NCBI RefSeq assembly: GCF_003097235.1
Contig: NZ_QEQQ01000007.1
Location: forward strand, 62,001 to 126,000
Direction: 5' to 3'
From: Pseudomonas sp. CC120222-01a
GTDB lineage: Bacteria > Pseudomonadota > Gammaproteobacteria > Pseudomonadales > Pseudomonadaceae
Length of the DNA: 64,000 bases
The translations under genes were made by a program, and so were the position numbers. Of the stretch, positions 26,972 through 36,072 are shown one piece after another. The stretch's first letter is position 1, and each line of letters begins with the position of its first letter. Under the pieces are notes generated by a model. The model did not search any database. It saw only the letters and a program-made list of their open reading frames with translations, and was not told the origin of the DNA.

Positions 26972-28019
26972 ATCTTAGGATAGTAATTTTCTACTCAATA
27001 ACGTTAGGGGTTGTTGTTTTTTTGCAAGTTGCAGGTAAGTATTTCGATTTAGTGATCGCATTGCTGCGAGTGCCTATAAATAGGTGTTAGAACCGTAACG
27101 CTTCACATCGCATGGCTACGCGATGTCAGTCCAGCAGGTGCTGGACCAAATAGCGACGAGCCTCGGAAGAATCTCGATAAGTTATTTATTTGCGAGTCCC
27201 GGGGACTGCGTGCAACCGCCGCGCCGAACTGATGCCCAAAAAGTATTGGTACCTCAGCCAAGAGTGCTGGGTTACACGTTAAAGATGAATTGCCGTTAGG
27301 CGCGACCGGCCAAGTCTCTTTGGTCTTGTCGGAATAGCGTGTCTGTCGATTTATGGTTATCAATCCGATTTGGTAATTGGGTCTACGTCAAGTTTGCTTG
27401 TGGGTGAGTTATGATTGTATCAAAAGCTATTTATAACTTATTCAGTGCAGTCGTTTTCTGGCTTGTTGCGAAAAGATTTCAATTGGTTTTCTGGGCGACT
27501 TTTTGAATAATGGCTTGCACAGTAACGTAAGGTGCTGCGAGGGTTTTATTAATGACTCGAGCTAGGCAGTGACGAATTTTAGATTTGCGAGTTATTAAAG
27601 TTCACCTAGGTTTTCGTGACTACCATGTCACCCTCATCTACCGCCTCTCGTCAGGCTTTTGGTCTCGTTTCCTGTTTGGTGCAGAATGCAAGGTAAACTT
27701 GCTTGTTGCCGTCCATCCATTTGGACTCGCGCACTACTAGGACTTCGAAGCTACGATTTCTCGCTATCAAGCGTCAAGGTCGTAAGGATGGACTTGTCAT
27801 GGAGTAGTGCGACGCAGAGCCTCACTGCTATCGGCTCGGAATCGGTGATTAAGATGTCACCGGCAAGGATGGCGCGTGAGCGCAATTCCTCCCTACAAAT
27901 GGCTAGCGGTAACATGCCGGTGTGGTGCCGGACGAGTAATTGCGAGCGAAGTGCTTGACAGCTATAGCCAGGCCATGAAAATCTACCAACTAGTAGGTAG
28001 GCATCAGGGAGGTCTGGAA
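26972..28019. other. About 1 kb without an intact gene
   Basis: This is an A+T-rich region with stops in all frames over most of its length. One possible trace is a minus-strand stretch at about 27660-27960: the translation has LLHDKSILT followed, after a one-frame shift, by FEVLVVRESKWM, faintly like chorismate-lyase/UTRA-fold proteins. No intact gene, RNA or repeat was recognised. Confidence 0.5.
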
Positions 28020-28595
28020 ATGAGTCAAAATCTGAATGGCATTGACGTGGAAGCCTTGCAGGGCTTTGCAAGGTTGGTTGAATCGAAAGCGGAGAAGGGC
28101 GCAGTCCGCTTCGGCGTGGCGACACAATGGAAGGGTGGGACCCACTCGGTCACGGAGGTGTCCAGCTATGAGTTGGGCGGCGTGAAAATTGATCGCAATT
28201 TCGAGATTGCCGTTGATGAGCCGGTCGAATTGCTTGGTCGTAATAAAGCAGCGAACCCCCAAGAGCTGCTATTGGCGGCGATGAATGCCTGCATGACGGT
28301 TGGCTATGTAGCGACCGCTGCCATGATGGGCGTAACGATTAGCTCACTCACGATCAAAGCGTCAGGGATGCTGGACCTGCGCGGCTTCCTTGATTTGAAT
28401 CAGCAGATAAAACCTGGATACGATAGTTTGGATTACGAGGTGATTGTAGAAGGTGACGGGACGCCAGAGCAGTTCTCACAAATACACGAGGCAGTGGTCC
28501 GCACGTCGCCAAACCGCTGGAACATCGCAAATGCTATCCGGCTGAATGCGAAATTGACAATCAACGTAGCGTCGAACGCGGCGGAGGTCGGGTGA
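28020..28595 (+). CDS. OsmC-family protein
   Basis: This 191-residue protein has the OsmC/Ohr fold. The peroxidatic Cys is in AAMNACMTVGYVATAA; the second Cys of classical peroxidases is replaced in the VRTSPNRWN segment, so this is a single-Cys variant. OsmC proteins usually reduce organic hydroperoxides, but the variant may have another thiol role. The ATG at 28020 is chosen over earlier in-frame codons because GGGAGG lies just upstream. Its stop overlaps the start of the DsbA-like gene by one base, so the two are probably co-translated. Confidence 0.85.
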   Translation: MSQNLNGIDVEALQGFARLVESKAEKGAVRFGVATQWKGGTHSVTEVSSYELGGVKIDRNFEIAVDEPVELLGRNKAANPQELLLAAMNACMTVGYVATAAMMGVTISSLTIKASGMLDLRGFLDLNQQIKPGYDSLDYEVIVEGDGTPEQFSQIHEAVVRTSPNRWNIANAIRLNAKLTINVASNAAEVG

Positions 28596-29287
28596 TGAGT
28601 ATGGAGCTAATTTACGTCACCGATCCTTATTGCATATGGTGTTTCGGTTTTGCGCAAACCATACACACCGTCGCCAACGAGAACAGGGGCCGGTTGGCGG
28701 TTAGTGTCCTGAACGGCGGTATGATTCCGTCAGATATGCCGCTTGCGACTATGTTCGCTCGCTTTCCAGATCCAGTTGGTCTTCATCAGCGAGTCATGGA
28801 TATGTCGGGCCAGCAGTTCGGGGCATCTTACATGGCGGAAATAGCCGCGTTCCGCACTAGCAAGAGAATTCTCAACTCTACTATGCCTGCCAGGGCGACA
28901 GCCACCTTGCGGCGGCTGGGTGTGGAAGACGAATTGGGAATAGCCACAGCGATCCAAGAAGCATACTATCATGATAACAAAGACTTGCAGGTCATTGAGA
29001 CATATGCCCCGATAGCTAATAGATTCGGCGTCAGATTTTCCACATTCAGGAATTTGATCGAGACAGACGAAATCAGTCAAGATGTTTGGGTTGAGCGGCA
29101 GACGATTCAACGCATGGGACTTCAAGGTTTCCCAGCGGTCATTTTGAAGATCGAAGATAAGGCAGTGCTAATTGGCAGCGGCTTCATGCCCGCCGAAAAT
29201 CTTAGGGAAAATTTGCTAAAGGCTACAGGCTGGGAGATGACTGAAGTCTTAGGCGCAATGTGTGGTCTCGATGGTAAAGGCTGTTAG
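28595..29287 (+). CDS. DsbA-family thioredoxin-fold protein
   Basis: This protein of about 230 residues has no signal peptide and is therefore probably cytoplasmic. A C-x-x-C redox motif (CIWC, near residue 14) and a cis-Pro element (GFPAVI) mark the thioredoxin/DsbA fold with a helical insertion, as in FrnE-like or 2-hydroxychromene-2-carboxylate-isomerase-like proteins. ATG 28595 overlaps the OsmC stop; ATG 28601 is an alternative. With the OsmC protein and the following TetR regulator it forms a small thiol-stress-like cluster. The specific role is unknown. Confidence 0.82.
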   Translation: MSMELIYVTDPYCIWCFGFAQTIHTVANENRGRLAVSVLNGGMIPSDMPLATMFARFPDPVGLHQRVMDMSGQQFGASYMAEIAAFRTSKRILNSTMPARATATLRRLGVEDELGIATAIQEAYYHDNKDLQVIETYAPIANRFGVRFSTFRNLIETDEISQDVWVERQTIQRMGLQGFPAVILKIEDKAVLIGSGFMPAENLRENLLKATGWEMTEVLGAMCGLDGKGC

Positions 29288-29327
29288 CTTGGAGTAATAT
29301 GCTATCTTTTGTCTGTGAGAGTAGAAA

Positions 29328-29891
29328 ATGGGTGATCGACGTTCTGAGATACTTTCTGCAGCAGAGCGTCTTGTCAGGGGGCGCGGATATTCAGGTTTCA
29401 GCTATGCCGACTTGTCAGAAACGATAGGGATTCGGAAACCAAGCATCCATCATCACTTCTCTACTAAGGAAGAGCTTGTCCTAGCCGTCCTCGAACAATA
29501 TCGCTTGAGGTACGCGGACCAGCTCGCCCTAATTACTAAGGCGCATGCAAACGCCCTGGATCAGATCGAAGCATACGGCAAACTTTACCTTGAAGGTGCC
29601 CGGCAAGGTTTGGGCTGTCTGTGCGCTGCGCTCAATGCCGAACGGGAAGTCGTGCCCGCAGCGTTGAATGTAGGCGTCAACTCATTCTTTGGCGAGCACC
29701 TTGAGTGGCTTTCACGCGGATTAGCTGAGGGGCAGAATCGCGGCGATATCACTCGCCGTCTTTCTGCTACACAAGGCGCAAATTTAATTCTCGCGACACT
29801 TGAGGGTGCACTGCTTGTCCAGCGCGCGATTGACGGTAGCGATAGCATTACTATGAACTTGGCGTCGCTACGTGTCACGCTTGCAGCATAA
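29328..29891 (+). CDS. TetR/AcrR-family repressor
   Basis: This 187-residue protein has an N-terminal TetR helix-turn-helix at about residues 5-50 (FSYADLSETIGIRKPSIHHH) and a helical ligand domain with cysteines near residues 97-98 (LGCLCAAL). It follows the OsmC-DsbA pair by 40 bp in the same direction and is probably its regulator. A Cys-bearing ligand pocket next to thiol-redox genes would fit sensing of electrophiles or oxidants, but that is inference. Confidence 0.87.
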   Translation: MGDRRSEILSAAERLVRGRGYSGFSYADLSETIGIRKPSIHHHFSTKEELVLAVLEQYRLRYADQLALITKAHANALDQIEAYGKLYLEGARQGLGCLCAALNAEREVVPAALNVGVNSFFGEHLEWLSRGLAEGQNRGDITRRLSATQGANLILATLEGALLVQRAIDGSDSITMNLASLRVTLAA

Positions 29892-30094
29892 TCAGCAAAA
29901 AAATGAGCACAGAGAGACTCACTATGTATGCTGCTTTACCGAAAAATATCGTCAGAGGCGTGGCCTAATTCAGCCTGCACGTCTACAAAAGCCCGTATCA
30001 GACGAAATTATCATGCTGGTCTCAATCCTTTAGTAAACGGCGCACCCGCGACAATGTTGACTCCGATATCGTGCGTTCATCTAGAGCGATATCA

Positions 30095-30372
30095 ATGTGA
30101 ATGACCCCGTTTACGGCAGGGTACCGCATCCTGAAGAACTCGATCCGGGTTAGTGACGCTGCCAACTCCTATCACCTGCCTTCCTATACCGTTACCGATC
30201 TGTCGATGAAGTTCGACCTGCCAAAGATGGCGGGTCCGGACACGTCAGTGGCGTTTGTGGTGCGCAATGTGTTCGATCGCACCTACGACCCGTCTTCTGC
30301 CGTGGAAGGCAGCATGCGCGTGCTGGTGGGCGAACCGCGCCGCTTCGAAATGAGGTGACGATCGAGTTTTAA
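30095..30372 (+). pseudogene. C-terminal remnant of a TonB-dependent siderophore receptor
   Basis: About 85 codons encode the last beta-strands of a TonB-dependent receptor: SYTVTDLSMKFDL, VVRNVFDRTYDP, and VGEPRRFEMR. The usual ending VTIEF with the terminal Phe is present but in another frame: GTG ACG ATC GAG TTT TAA ends at 30372. This suggests one lost G at about 30355. The rest of the receptor is absent upstream, so this is a truncated and frameshifted relic. Confidence 0.8.
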
Positions 30373-30388
30373 ACTGCGCACATGCTGC

Positions 30389-30774
30389 TCATGTCGAAGA
30401 CTTGGCTTCATGCGCCGCTTTCAGCCTGCTGACATGGTCCAGGTGTGACCGCAGGAACTGCGCGGCTTGCTCGCGCTGACCGGACTCGATCAGGTCGAGC
30501 AGTTCGATGTGTTCTCGGCATTGCTGGATCAGCGTGGCCTGTCCACGTTGGCTTTGTAGGCCATGAAGCGGCGCAACTGATTCTGTCTGCGGATAGACTC
30601 CAGGAAGAACGGGTTGCCCGAACAGCGCACGATCAGCTCATGTAGCTGGGCGCCAATCTGAAACAGTTGCGAGCGGGAAAGGGTGAAGATATCACGGCCA
30701 GCAACGCTTCCTGAGTCTTGCGCGCCTGGCGAGAGCTGCTGTTTGAGGCCCTCGTGAAGCGGGCCTGGTTTCAT
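30389..30774 (-). pseudogene. Remnant of a GntR/FCD-family regulator
   Basis: The minus strand reads part of an FCD ligand domain (QLHELIVRCSGNPFFLE and RRQNQLRRFMAY). After a frameshift near 30530 it continues with the usual C-terminus (REHIELLDLIESGQREQAAQ) to a stop at 30389. The helix-turn-helix half is missing. Together with the neighbouring receptor remnant this marks a recombination scar between modules. Confidence 0.75.
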
Positions 30775-31069
30775 TGGATCTATTTAGGATCCAATGTTGA
30801 TAACCCGTAATTGCTGAGTATTAGCACCAAATTTTTACGCGCGACAGGATGTGACGCCTACGAACTCCGCCTAAGAGCACCTCGTCATAACTATATTAAG
30901 AAGTTTCTGAGTCCATTCCACGCTTCATACATTCGTATAGTACTGCGTGGGTGGATTTTGGAATCTGCCGATGGCGAGTAAACATCAAGGTACATAAGCT
31001 CTGGTTTAGAACACCGAACGTCATTCAGACGCTGCCTACATCTTGGGCAGTCAGCCGGAAGCCAACAGC

Positions 31070-32452
31070 ATGTCAGCGAAACTCGATTTGTCGATGTTAC
31101 CCAACAAGCCTTTATGGTTCGCGCCCAGTGAATCGCGCGCGCAGCTCGATGGCGCTATCCAGGCTGACGTGGTCATCGTCGGTGCCGGGTACACCGGATT
31201 ATGGACGGCCTACTATCTGCTCAAGGCCGACCCATCGTTGAAGGTAGTGTTGCTTGAAAAACGTGAAGTCGGCTTTGGTGCATCTGGGCGCAACGGCGGC
31301 TGGGCGTCGGCGATTTTTCCGATCTCGTTGCATCGCGTTGAGCAGCTGTATTCCCATCACGCCGCTTTGCACCTGCAGGCAGCGATGAACGAGACAGTCG
31401 ATGAGATTGGCCGGGTACTGGCGCTTGAAGGCGTCGATGCCGACTACGCCAAGCAAGGGTTCCTGTCGTTGGCCCGTAGTGCACCTCAGATGGCCCGAGT
31501 GCGGACAGCAGTGGAGAGCTCTGCGCGATTTGGTTTGCCGGACCAATGGCGTTTGCTGGAGGGATCTGAGGCCATTGAAAAAACCGGCGCACGCGGAACG
31601 CTTGGCGCCCTGTACACCGAGCATTGCGCATTGATCCATCCTGGCAAGCTGGTGCGGGGATTGGCCAAACTCGTCGAAAGCATGGGCGCGAAGATCTACG
31701 AGCAGTCGGCCGTCACCCAAATGGCCCCGGGCGTTGTGCATACTGAACGCGGCTCGGTACGCGCCGAAATGACCGTGCGTGCCACTGAGGCCTTCACTTC
31801 TCAGCAGCCGGGCAAATCGCGCTTCGTCATTCCGCTTTACTCGCTGGTGCTAGCCACCGAGCCGCTGCCGCGTCAGTTGCTGGCCAGGCTGAACCTGGAC
31901 CATCGCATGGCCTTCAACGACATGCGCCATCTGCGCGTCTACGGCCAGGTCACTGCGGAAGGCCGGCTGGTGTTTGGCGGCCGTGGTGCACCCTACAAAT
32001 GGGGTTCGGTCATGCCCGAGCAGGCCGACCTGGTCGACAGCATTCACGGGAAGATCTACGACACCATGACTGAGTTCTTCCCGGAGCTGGCCAGTGTCCG
32101 CGTTACTCACCGCTGGGGCGGCGCGTTGGGCGTGTCCCGCGACTGGTGCCCGACAGTCAGCATCGACCGCAACAATCGTATGGCCTGGGCCGGCAACTAT
32201 GTTGGCGATGGCGTGGCCACCAGCAACTTAGCCGGGCGTCTGCTGCGCAACCTGATTCTGGGGCATGACGAGGATATCAACACACTGCCTTTGGTCAACC
32301 ACCGCTCACCCTCCTGGGAGCCGGAGCCGCTGCGTTGGTTTGGTATCAACAGCGGCCTGGCGGCAGCGTCCCTCAGCGATATGGAAGAGCGTTACACCCA
32401 CAAACCCTCACGCACCGCGATGTTGCTGGAAAAGCTCACGGGCGCTCATTGA
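31070..32452 (+). CDS. FAD-dependent oxidoreductase (DAO superfamily)
   Basis: This 460-residue protein has the N-terminal FAD motif VVIVGAGYTGLWTAYYL (about residues 32-48), followed by GASGRNGGW, typical of the PuuB/gamma-glutamylputrescine-oxidase-like branch. A C-terminal FAD-contact motif lies in NYVGDGVATSNLAG. The ATG at 31070 (MSAKLDL) is preferred to a TTG nine codons upstream. It is followed in the same direction by a cupin gene (14-bp gap) and mmsA. The group suggests oxidation of an amine to a semialdehyde that is then taken up by the dehydrogenase. The substrate is unknown. Confidence 0.87.
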   Translation: MSAKLDLSMLPNKPLWFAPSESRAQLDGAIQADVVIVGAGYTGLWTAYYLLKADPSLKVVLLEKREVGFGASGRNGGWASAIFPISLHRVEQLYSHHAALHLQAAMNETVDEIGRVLALEGVDADYAKQGFLSLARSAPQMARVRTAVESSARFGLPDQWRLLEGSEAIEKTGARGTLGALYTEHCALIHPGKLVRGLAKLVESMGAKIYEQSAVTQMAPGVVHTERGSVRAEMTVRATEAFTSQQPGKSRFVIPLYSLVLATEPLPRQLLARLNLDHRMAFNDMRHLRVYGQVTAEGRLVFGGRGAPYKWGSVMPEQADLVDSIHGKIYDTMTEFFPELASVRVTHRWGGALGVSRDWCPTVSIDRNNRMAWAGNYVGDGVATSNLAGRLLRNLILGHDEDINTLPLVNHRSPSWEPEPLRWFGINSGLAAASLSDMEERYTHKPSRTAMLLEKLTGAH

Positions 32453-32466
32453 TAAGGAAAAATTCC

Positions 32467-32817
32467 ATGCCTTCGTTCACCATCATCAAGCATGCCGACA
32501 TCAAAACCCTGCCACTGGCCCCGAAAGGCCAGCGCGCTGGCGCCGACAAGGGCGATCCGCAGATCGCCATCCAGACACTGGCCCCCGAGGCCGTTGGCAA
32601 CCTCGGTGTGTGGGAGTGCCAGCCAGGTGGCTGGCCGGTAGTCAACCGACCTGACACTGAATTCACTTACATCATTTCGGGCAAGGCGCTGCTCACCGAT
32701 GACAGCACCAAAGAAGTGGTGGAAGTCACTGCTGGCGACCTGATCATCCTGCCTCCGGGCTGGACCGGGCGCTGGGATGTGCTTGATACCGTGCGCAAGG
32801 TCTACGCCATCTACTGA
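32467..32817 (+). CDS. Small cupin protein (DUF861-like)
   Basis: This 116-residue single-domain cupin has G-x-W-P-V-V-N-R-P-D-T-E-F-T-Y and P-P-G-W-T-G-R-W-D at the two cupin motif positions, as in the DUF861/EutQ-like group. Classical metal-binding His residues are largely absent. It sits between the flavin oxidase and mmsA. In related Pseudomonas clusters such cupins accompany amine oxidases, with no proven activity. The ATG at 32467 follows AAGGAAAAATTCC. Confidence 0.85.
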   Translation: MPSFTIIKHADIKTLPLAPKGQRAGADKGDPQIAIQTLAPEAVGNLGVWECQPGGWPVVNRPDTEFTYIISGKALLTDDSTKEVVEVTAGDLIILPPGWTGRWDVLDTVRKVYAIY

Positions 32818-32906
32818 TTTGCTCCCCGTGGAGATGGCCTTTCGCAACGCAAGGCCGCTCCTACAGGACTGTGATCCAATCCGTATAACGTGTTCGGAAC
32901 AATACA

Positions 32907-34418
32907 ATGACCCAAAGCATTACGAACTGGATCTCTGGCGCGCGCGCCGAGACGACCAGCGGCCAGCAACTGCCGGTCTACAATCCGGCCACTGGCGCGG
33001 TCACCGGCCAGGTCCAGCTTTCGGCACAGCAGGATGTGGATGCTGCTGTGTCCTCGGCCAAGGCGGCCTTCCCGGCCTGGAGCAACCTGTCGCCGCTGCG
33101 CCGTTCGCGGGTGCTGAACAAGTTCCTGGCGTTGCTCAATGATCACCGTGACGATCTGGCCCGGATGATCACCGCCGAGCACGGCAAGGTCTTCACCGAC
33201 GCACAGGGCGAAGTGATGCGCGGCATCGAGATTGTCGAGTTTGCCTGCGGCGCGCCGCAACTGCTGAAGACCGACTTCACCGACCAGGTCAGCACCAACA
33301 TCGATAACTGGACCCTGCGCCAGCCGCTGGGCGTGGTCACCGGCATTACCCCGTTCAACTTTCCGGTGATGGTGCCAATGTGGATGTTCCCGGTCGCTTT
33401 GGCCACCGGCAACACCTTCGTGCTTAAGCCAAGCCCGCTGGATCCGAGCCCGAGCTTGTTCATCGCCGAGCTTCTGAAACAGGCCGGCCTGCCGGACGGT
33501 GTGTTCAACGTGGTGCAGGGCGACAAGGACGCGGTCAACGCGCTGATCGAGCACCCGGACGTTCAAGCGGTATCCTTCGTTGGATCTACACCGATCGCTA
33601 ACCATATCTATGAAACGGGAGCTCGCCACGGCAAGCGCGTGCAAGCCTTGGGTGGGGCGAAGAACCATTTGGTGGTGATGCCCGATGCTGACATCGACCA
33701 AGTCGTCGATGCGCTGATCGGTGCGGCTTACGGTTCCGCTGGCGAGCGCTGCATGGCGATCAGCGTGGCGGTGTTCGTCGGTGACGATGCCGCTGAGAAA
33801 GTGATGCCCAAGCTGATCGAGCGCACCCGCGAGCTGAAAGTGCTCAACGGCACTAACCTCGAAGCCGAGATGGGCCCGATCGTTACTCGTGCGGCGCTTG
33901 AGCGCATCACCGGTTACATCGATCAAGGTGTGCAAGAGGGCGCGAAGCTGCTGGTCGACGGGCGCAACTTCAACGGCCAGACCGCCGGTGAAGGCTGCGG
34001 CGATGGCTTCTGGCTCGGCGGCACGCTGTTCGACAACGTTACCCCGGACATGCGCATCTATAAGGAAGAGATCTTCGGCCCAGTGCTGACTTGCCTGCGC
34101 GTGAAAGACTTCGCCGAGGCAGTCGACCTGATCAACGCCCATGAATTTGGCAACGGCGTCAGCTTGTACACCCGTGACGGCCACATCGCCCGTGAGTTCG
34201 GCCGCCGCATCCAGGTCGGTATGGTCGGCATCAATGTGCCGATTCCGGTACCGATGGCCTGGCATGGCTTTGGTGGCTGGAAGAAGAGTCTGTTCGGCGA
34301 CATGCATGCCTATGGCGAAGAAGGGGTGCGCTTCTATACCAAGCAGAAGAGCATCATGCAGCGCTGGCCGCAGGCGATCGCCAAAGGAGCAGAGTTCGCG
34401 ATGCCGACAAGCCATTAA
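32907..34418 (+). CDS. mmsA: CoA-acylating methylmalonate-semialdehyde dehydrogenase
   Basis: This 503-residue aldehyde dehydrogenase of the MmsA/IolA subgroup makes acyl-CoA, not a free acid, from malonate or methylmalonate semialdehyde. The catalytic Cys is in [15 protein letters not shown], the NAD-binding region is [12 protein letters not shown], and the FVGSTPI motif is typical of this subgroup. Together with an upstream amine oxidase it would fit degradation of beta-alanine-like or related amino compounds. It is probably an accessory paralogue, since pseudomonads have another mmsA for valine. A terminator follows. Confidence 0.9.
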   Translation: MTQSITNWISGARAETTSGQQLPVYNPATGAVTGQVQLSAQQDVDAAVSSAKAAFPAWSNLSPLRRSRVLNKFLALLNDHRDDLARMITAEHGKVFTDAQGEVMRGIEIVEFACGAPQLLKTDFTDQVSTNIDNWTLRQPLGVVTGITPFNFPVMVPMWMFPVALATGNTFVLKPSPLDPSPSLFIAELLKQAGLPDGVFNVVQGDKDAVNALIEHPDVQAVSFVGSTPIANHIYETGARHGKRVQALGGAKNHLVVMPDADIDQVVDALIGAAYGSAGERCMAISVAVFVGDDAAEKVMPKLIERTRELKVLNGTNLEAEMGPIVTRAALERITGYIDQGVQEGAKLLVDGRNFNGQTAGEGCGDGFWLGGTLFDNVTPDMRIYKEEIFGPVLTCLRVKDFAEAVDLINAHEFGNGVSLYTRDGHIAREFGRRIQVGMVGINVPIPVPMAWHGFGGWKKSLFGDMHAYGEEGVRFYTKQKSIMQRWPQAIAKGAEFAMPTSH

Positions 34419-34440
34419 GGCGTTCGGCTAATCGAAACGT

Positions 34441-34473
34441 ACAACCCCGACCATGCGGCGGGGTTGTCGTTTT
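34441..34473 (+). terminator. Terminator after mmsA
   Basis: A perfect 9-bp stem (ACAACCCCG and CGGGGTTGT, 9-nt loop) is followed by CGTTTT. It lies 22 bp after the mmsA stop, in the convergent junction with the PucR gene. Confidence 0.8.
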
Positions 34474-34576
34474 CCAGCATAAAAAGCTGTAGGAGTCGGC
34501 TTGTCGGAGATCAGGCCGATACAGGCAGCGCCAACGTCGTTTGGCTGCAATGACCTCATTTCCGACAAGTCGATTT

Positions 34577-36040
34577 CTACATGGATTTTGCGATATCTGT
34601 TCCCTCAAGCAAGCCGCAGTTCCTGCCCGCCTGAATCGCAATCCAGAGCCGCGCGATGCCTTCGGTGGAGGTCGCTTTGATGCCGGTCAGTTGCCCCACC
34701 AGTTTCATACGGTAAACGAGCGTTTGCCGGTGAACCTCTAGGTCGATCGCCGTGGCCTTCCAGTTACCGTCGTTGGCCAGGAACGTGATCAGGGTGTTCA
34801 GCAGCCTGGCGTTGTTCACCCGATCGTACTCGATCAACGCTCCAAGGTAACGGCCTACTAGCGCTCGTGCTTCGGGCAATGATTTCGGTGCCATGACCAG
34901 TCCGGTATCGATGTCACCATAACGCAATGCCAGTGCGCCCGTTTCCTGCGCCTGAGCCAGCGCCAGGCGTGCCTGACGGAGGCTTTCGCGCAAACCGGTA
35001 GCCGTTGCGATCGGGCCGCTGACGCCGATTACGGTGCTGCTGCCCAGGCTGTCGAGCAGGTTATTGATCATGGCCGGATTATCACAGCTGAGAGCCAGAA
35101 GCAGATCGTCCGCTTCTAGTAGCAAGGGGCAGGCCAGGTGCAGGGCAGGGGCTTGGTGGACTTCGCTCGCATTCCATGGACCTGCGGCGCCTGGCTTGAT
35201 AGCTAGGGACACCAGCGTACCATCAAAGCCCTTGCGTTTCAGGGTGGGCCGAGCGATGGCGAACTCGGTCTCGTTGTCGAGCAGGCTACGCAGCAAGGCA
35301 GCGCCCTCCATGCGCTGGGTGTCGCGGTGAATCATCTCTCGTTCGAGTTCGACCCCAAGCAATCCCACCAGTGAACGTACCAGAATCGAGTCATCCAGCG
35401 AGCCCTTTGGGCGGCGCCCGATCAACAGGTTGGCGTTGGCGCGGCCAGCGATAGGAATACGCTCGAGCCCATGGCTGGCACTCGGGTTGCCTTGTCTGGC
35501 TTCGACAATACAGATGCCGCTGACGGCATCCTCGATGGCCAGGTCCAGATCCAGGGTCTGGGCCAGCACCGCAAGGCGGCCGCCCATGTCCGCTTCACGC
35601 CGCAGTGCCTCGGCATAGGTGTGGAACAACCGCTCGCTGGCATTGAAGCGTTCGCGTTGTGCCTGCAGCACGCTTTCGATGACTAAGTGCGAGAGCTTGA
35701 CGAACTCAAGCTCGAAGCTTGCGTGGATGATCGGGAAATACATCCGGTCGGCTGCTTCGAGCATCTGGGGTGTCAGCGGCGGCGCATCGGGCCTGGGGGC
35801 GATCACCAAGGCGCTGGCATTGCTTTGCTGCAGTTGCTCCAGCCAGTCGACTTGGGCGTGGGCAGTCGAAGGCAGGCCTACACCGGTTGTCATCACCAGA
35901 TCGCCAGGTGAGACCCAGCGCCAGGGGTCTGGCAGCTCGACGGTGTGTGCCCATCTGATGACCCTGCTGCTGCCACCTGAGCCTGCGACGATCTCCAGTC
36001 TGAGCAACTCCATGGCAGCGAGTTCATGCACAGTAAGCAT
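34577..36040 (-). CDS. PucR-family transcriptional regulator
   Basis: This 487-residue protein has an N-terminal PucR-type purine-catabolism-like domain (about residues 5-120; TVHELAAMELL and SPGDLVMTTG), a GGDEF-like/CdaR middle, and a C-terminal helix-turn-helix of the PucR/CdaR kind (WKATAIDLEVHRQTLVYRM). The ATG at 36040 is preferred over an upstream frame because GGAGG lies 5-6 bp before it. It converges with the flavin oxidase-cupin-mmsA operon and probably controls it. PucR-type regulators often activate amine or amino-acid catabolism. Confidence 0.88.
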   Translation of the reverse strand: MLTVHELAAMELLRLEIVAGSGGSSRVIRWAHTVELPDPWRWVSPGDLVMTTGVGLPSTAHAQVDWLEQLQQSNASALVIAPRPDAPPLTPQMLEAADRMYFPIIHASFELEFVKLSHLVIESVLQAQRERFNASERLFHTYAEALRREADMGGRLAVLAQTLDLDLAIEDAVSGICIVEARQGNPSASHGLERIPIAGRANANLLIGRRPKGSLDDSILVRSLVGLLGVELEREMIHRDTQRMEGAALLRSLLDNETEFAIARPTLKRKGFDGTLVSLAIKPGAAGPWNASEVHQAPALHLACPLLLEADDLLLALSCDNPAMINNLLDSLGSSTVIGVSGPIATATGLRESLRQARLALAQAQETGALALRYGDIDTGLVMAPKSLPEARALVGRYLGALIEYDRVNNARLLNTLITFLANDGNWKATAIDLEVHRQTLVYRMKLVGQLTGIKATSTEGIARLWIAIQAGRNCGLLEGTDIAKSM

Positions 36041-36072
36041 GTAGTCCTCCGGTACGGCTTTGCCGTCGCCAG

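Noticed and set aside
27103..27363. Minus-strand frame of 86 codons
   Set aside because: It has no recognisable motif and no initiation signals, and lies in A+T-rich non-coding DNA.
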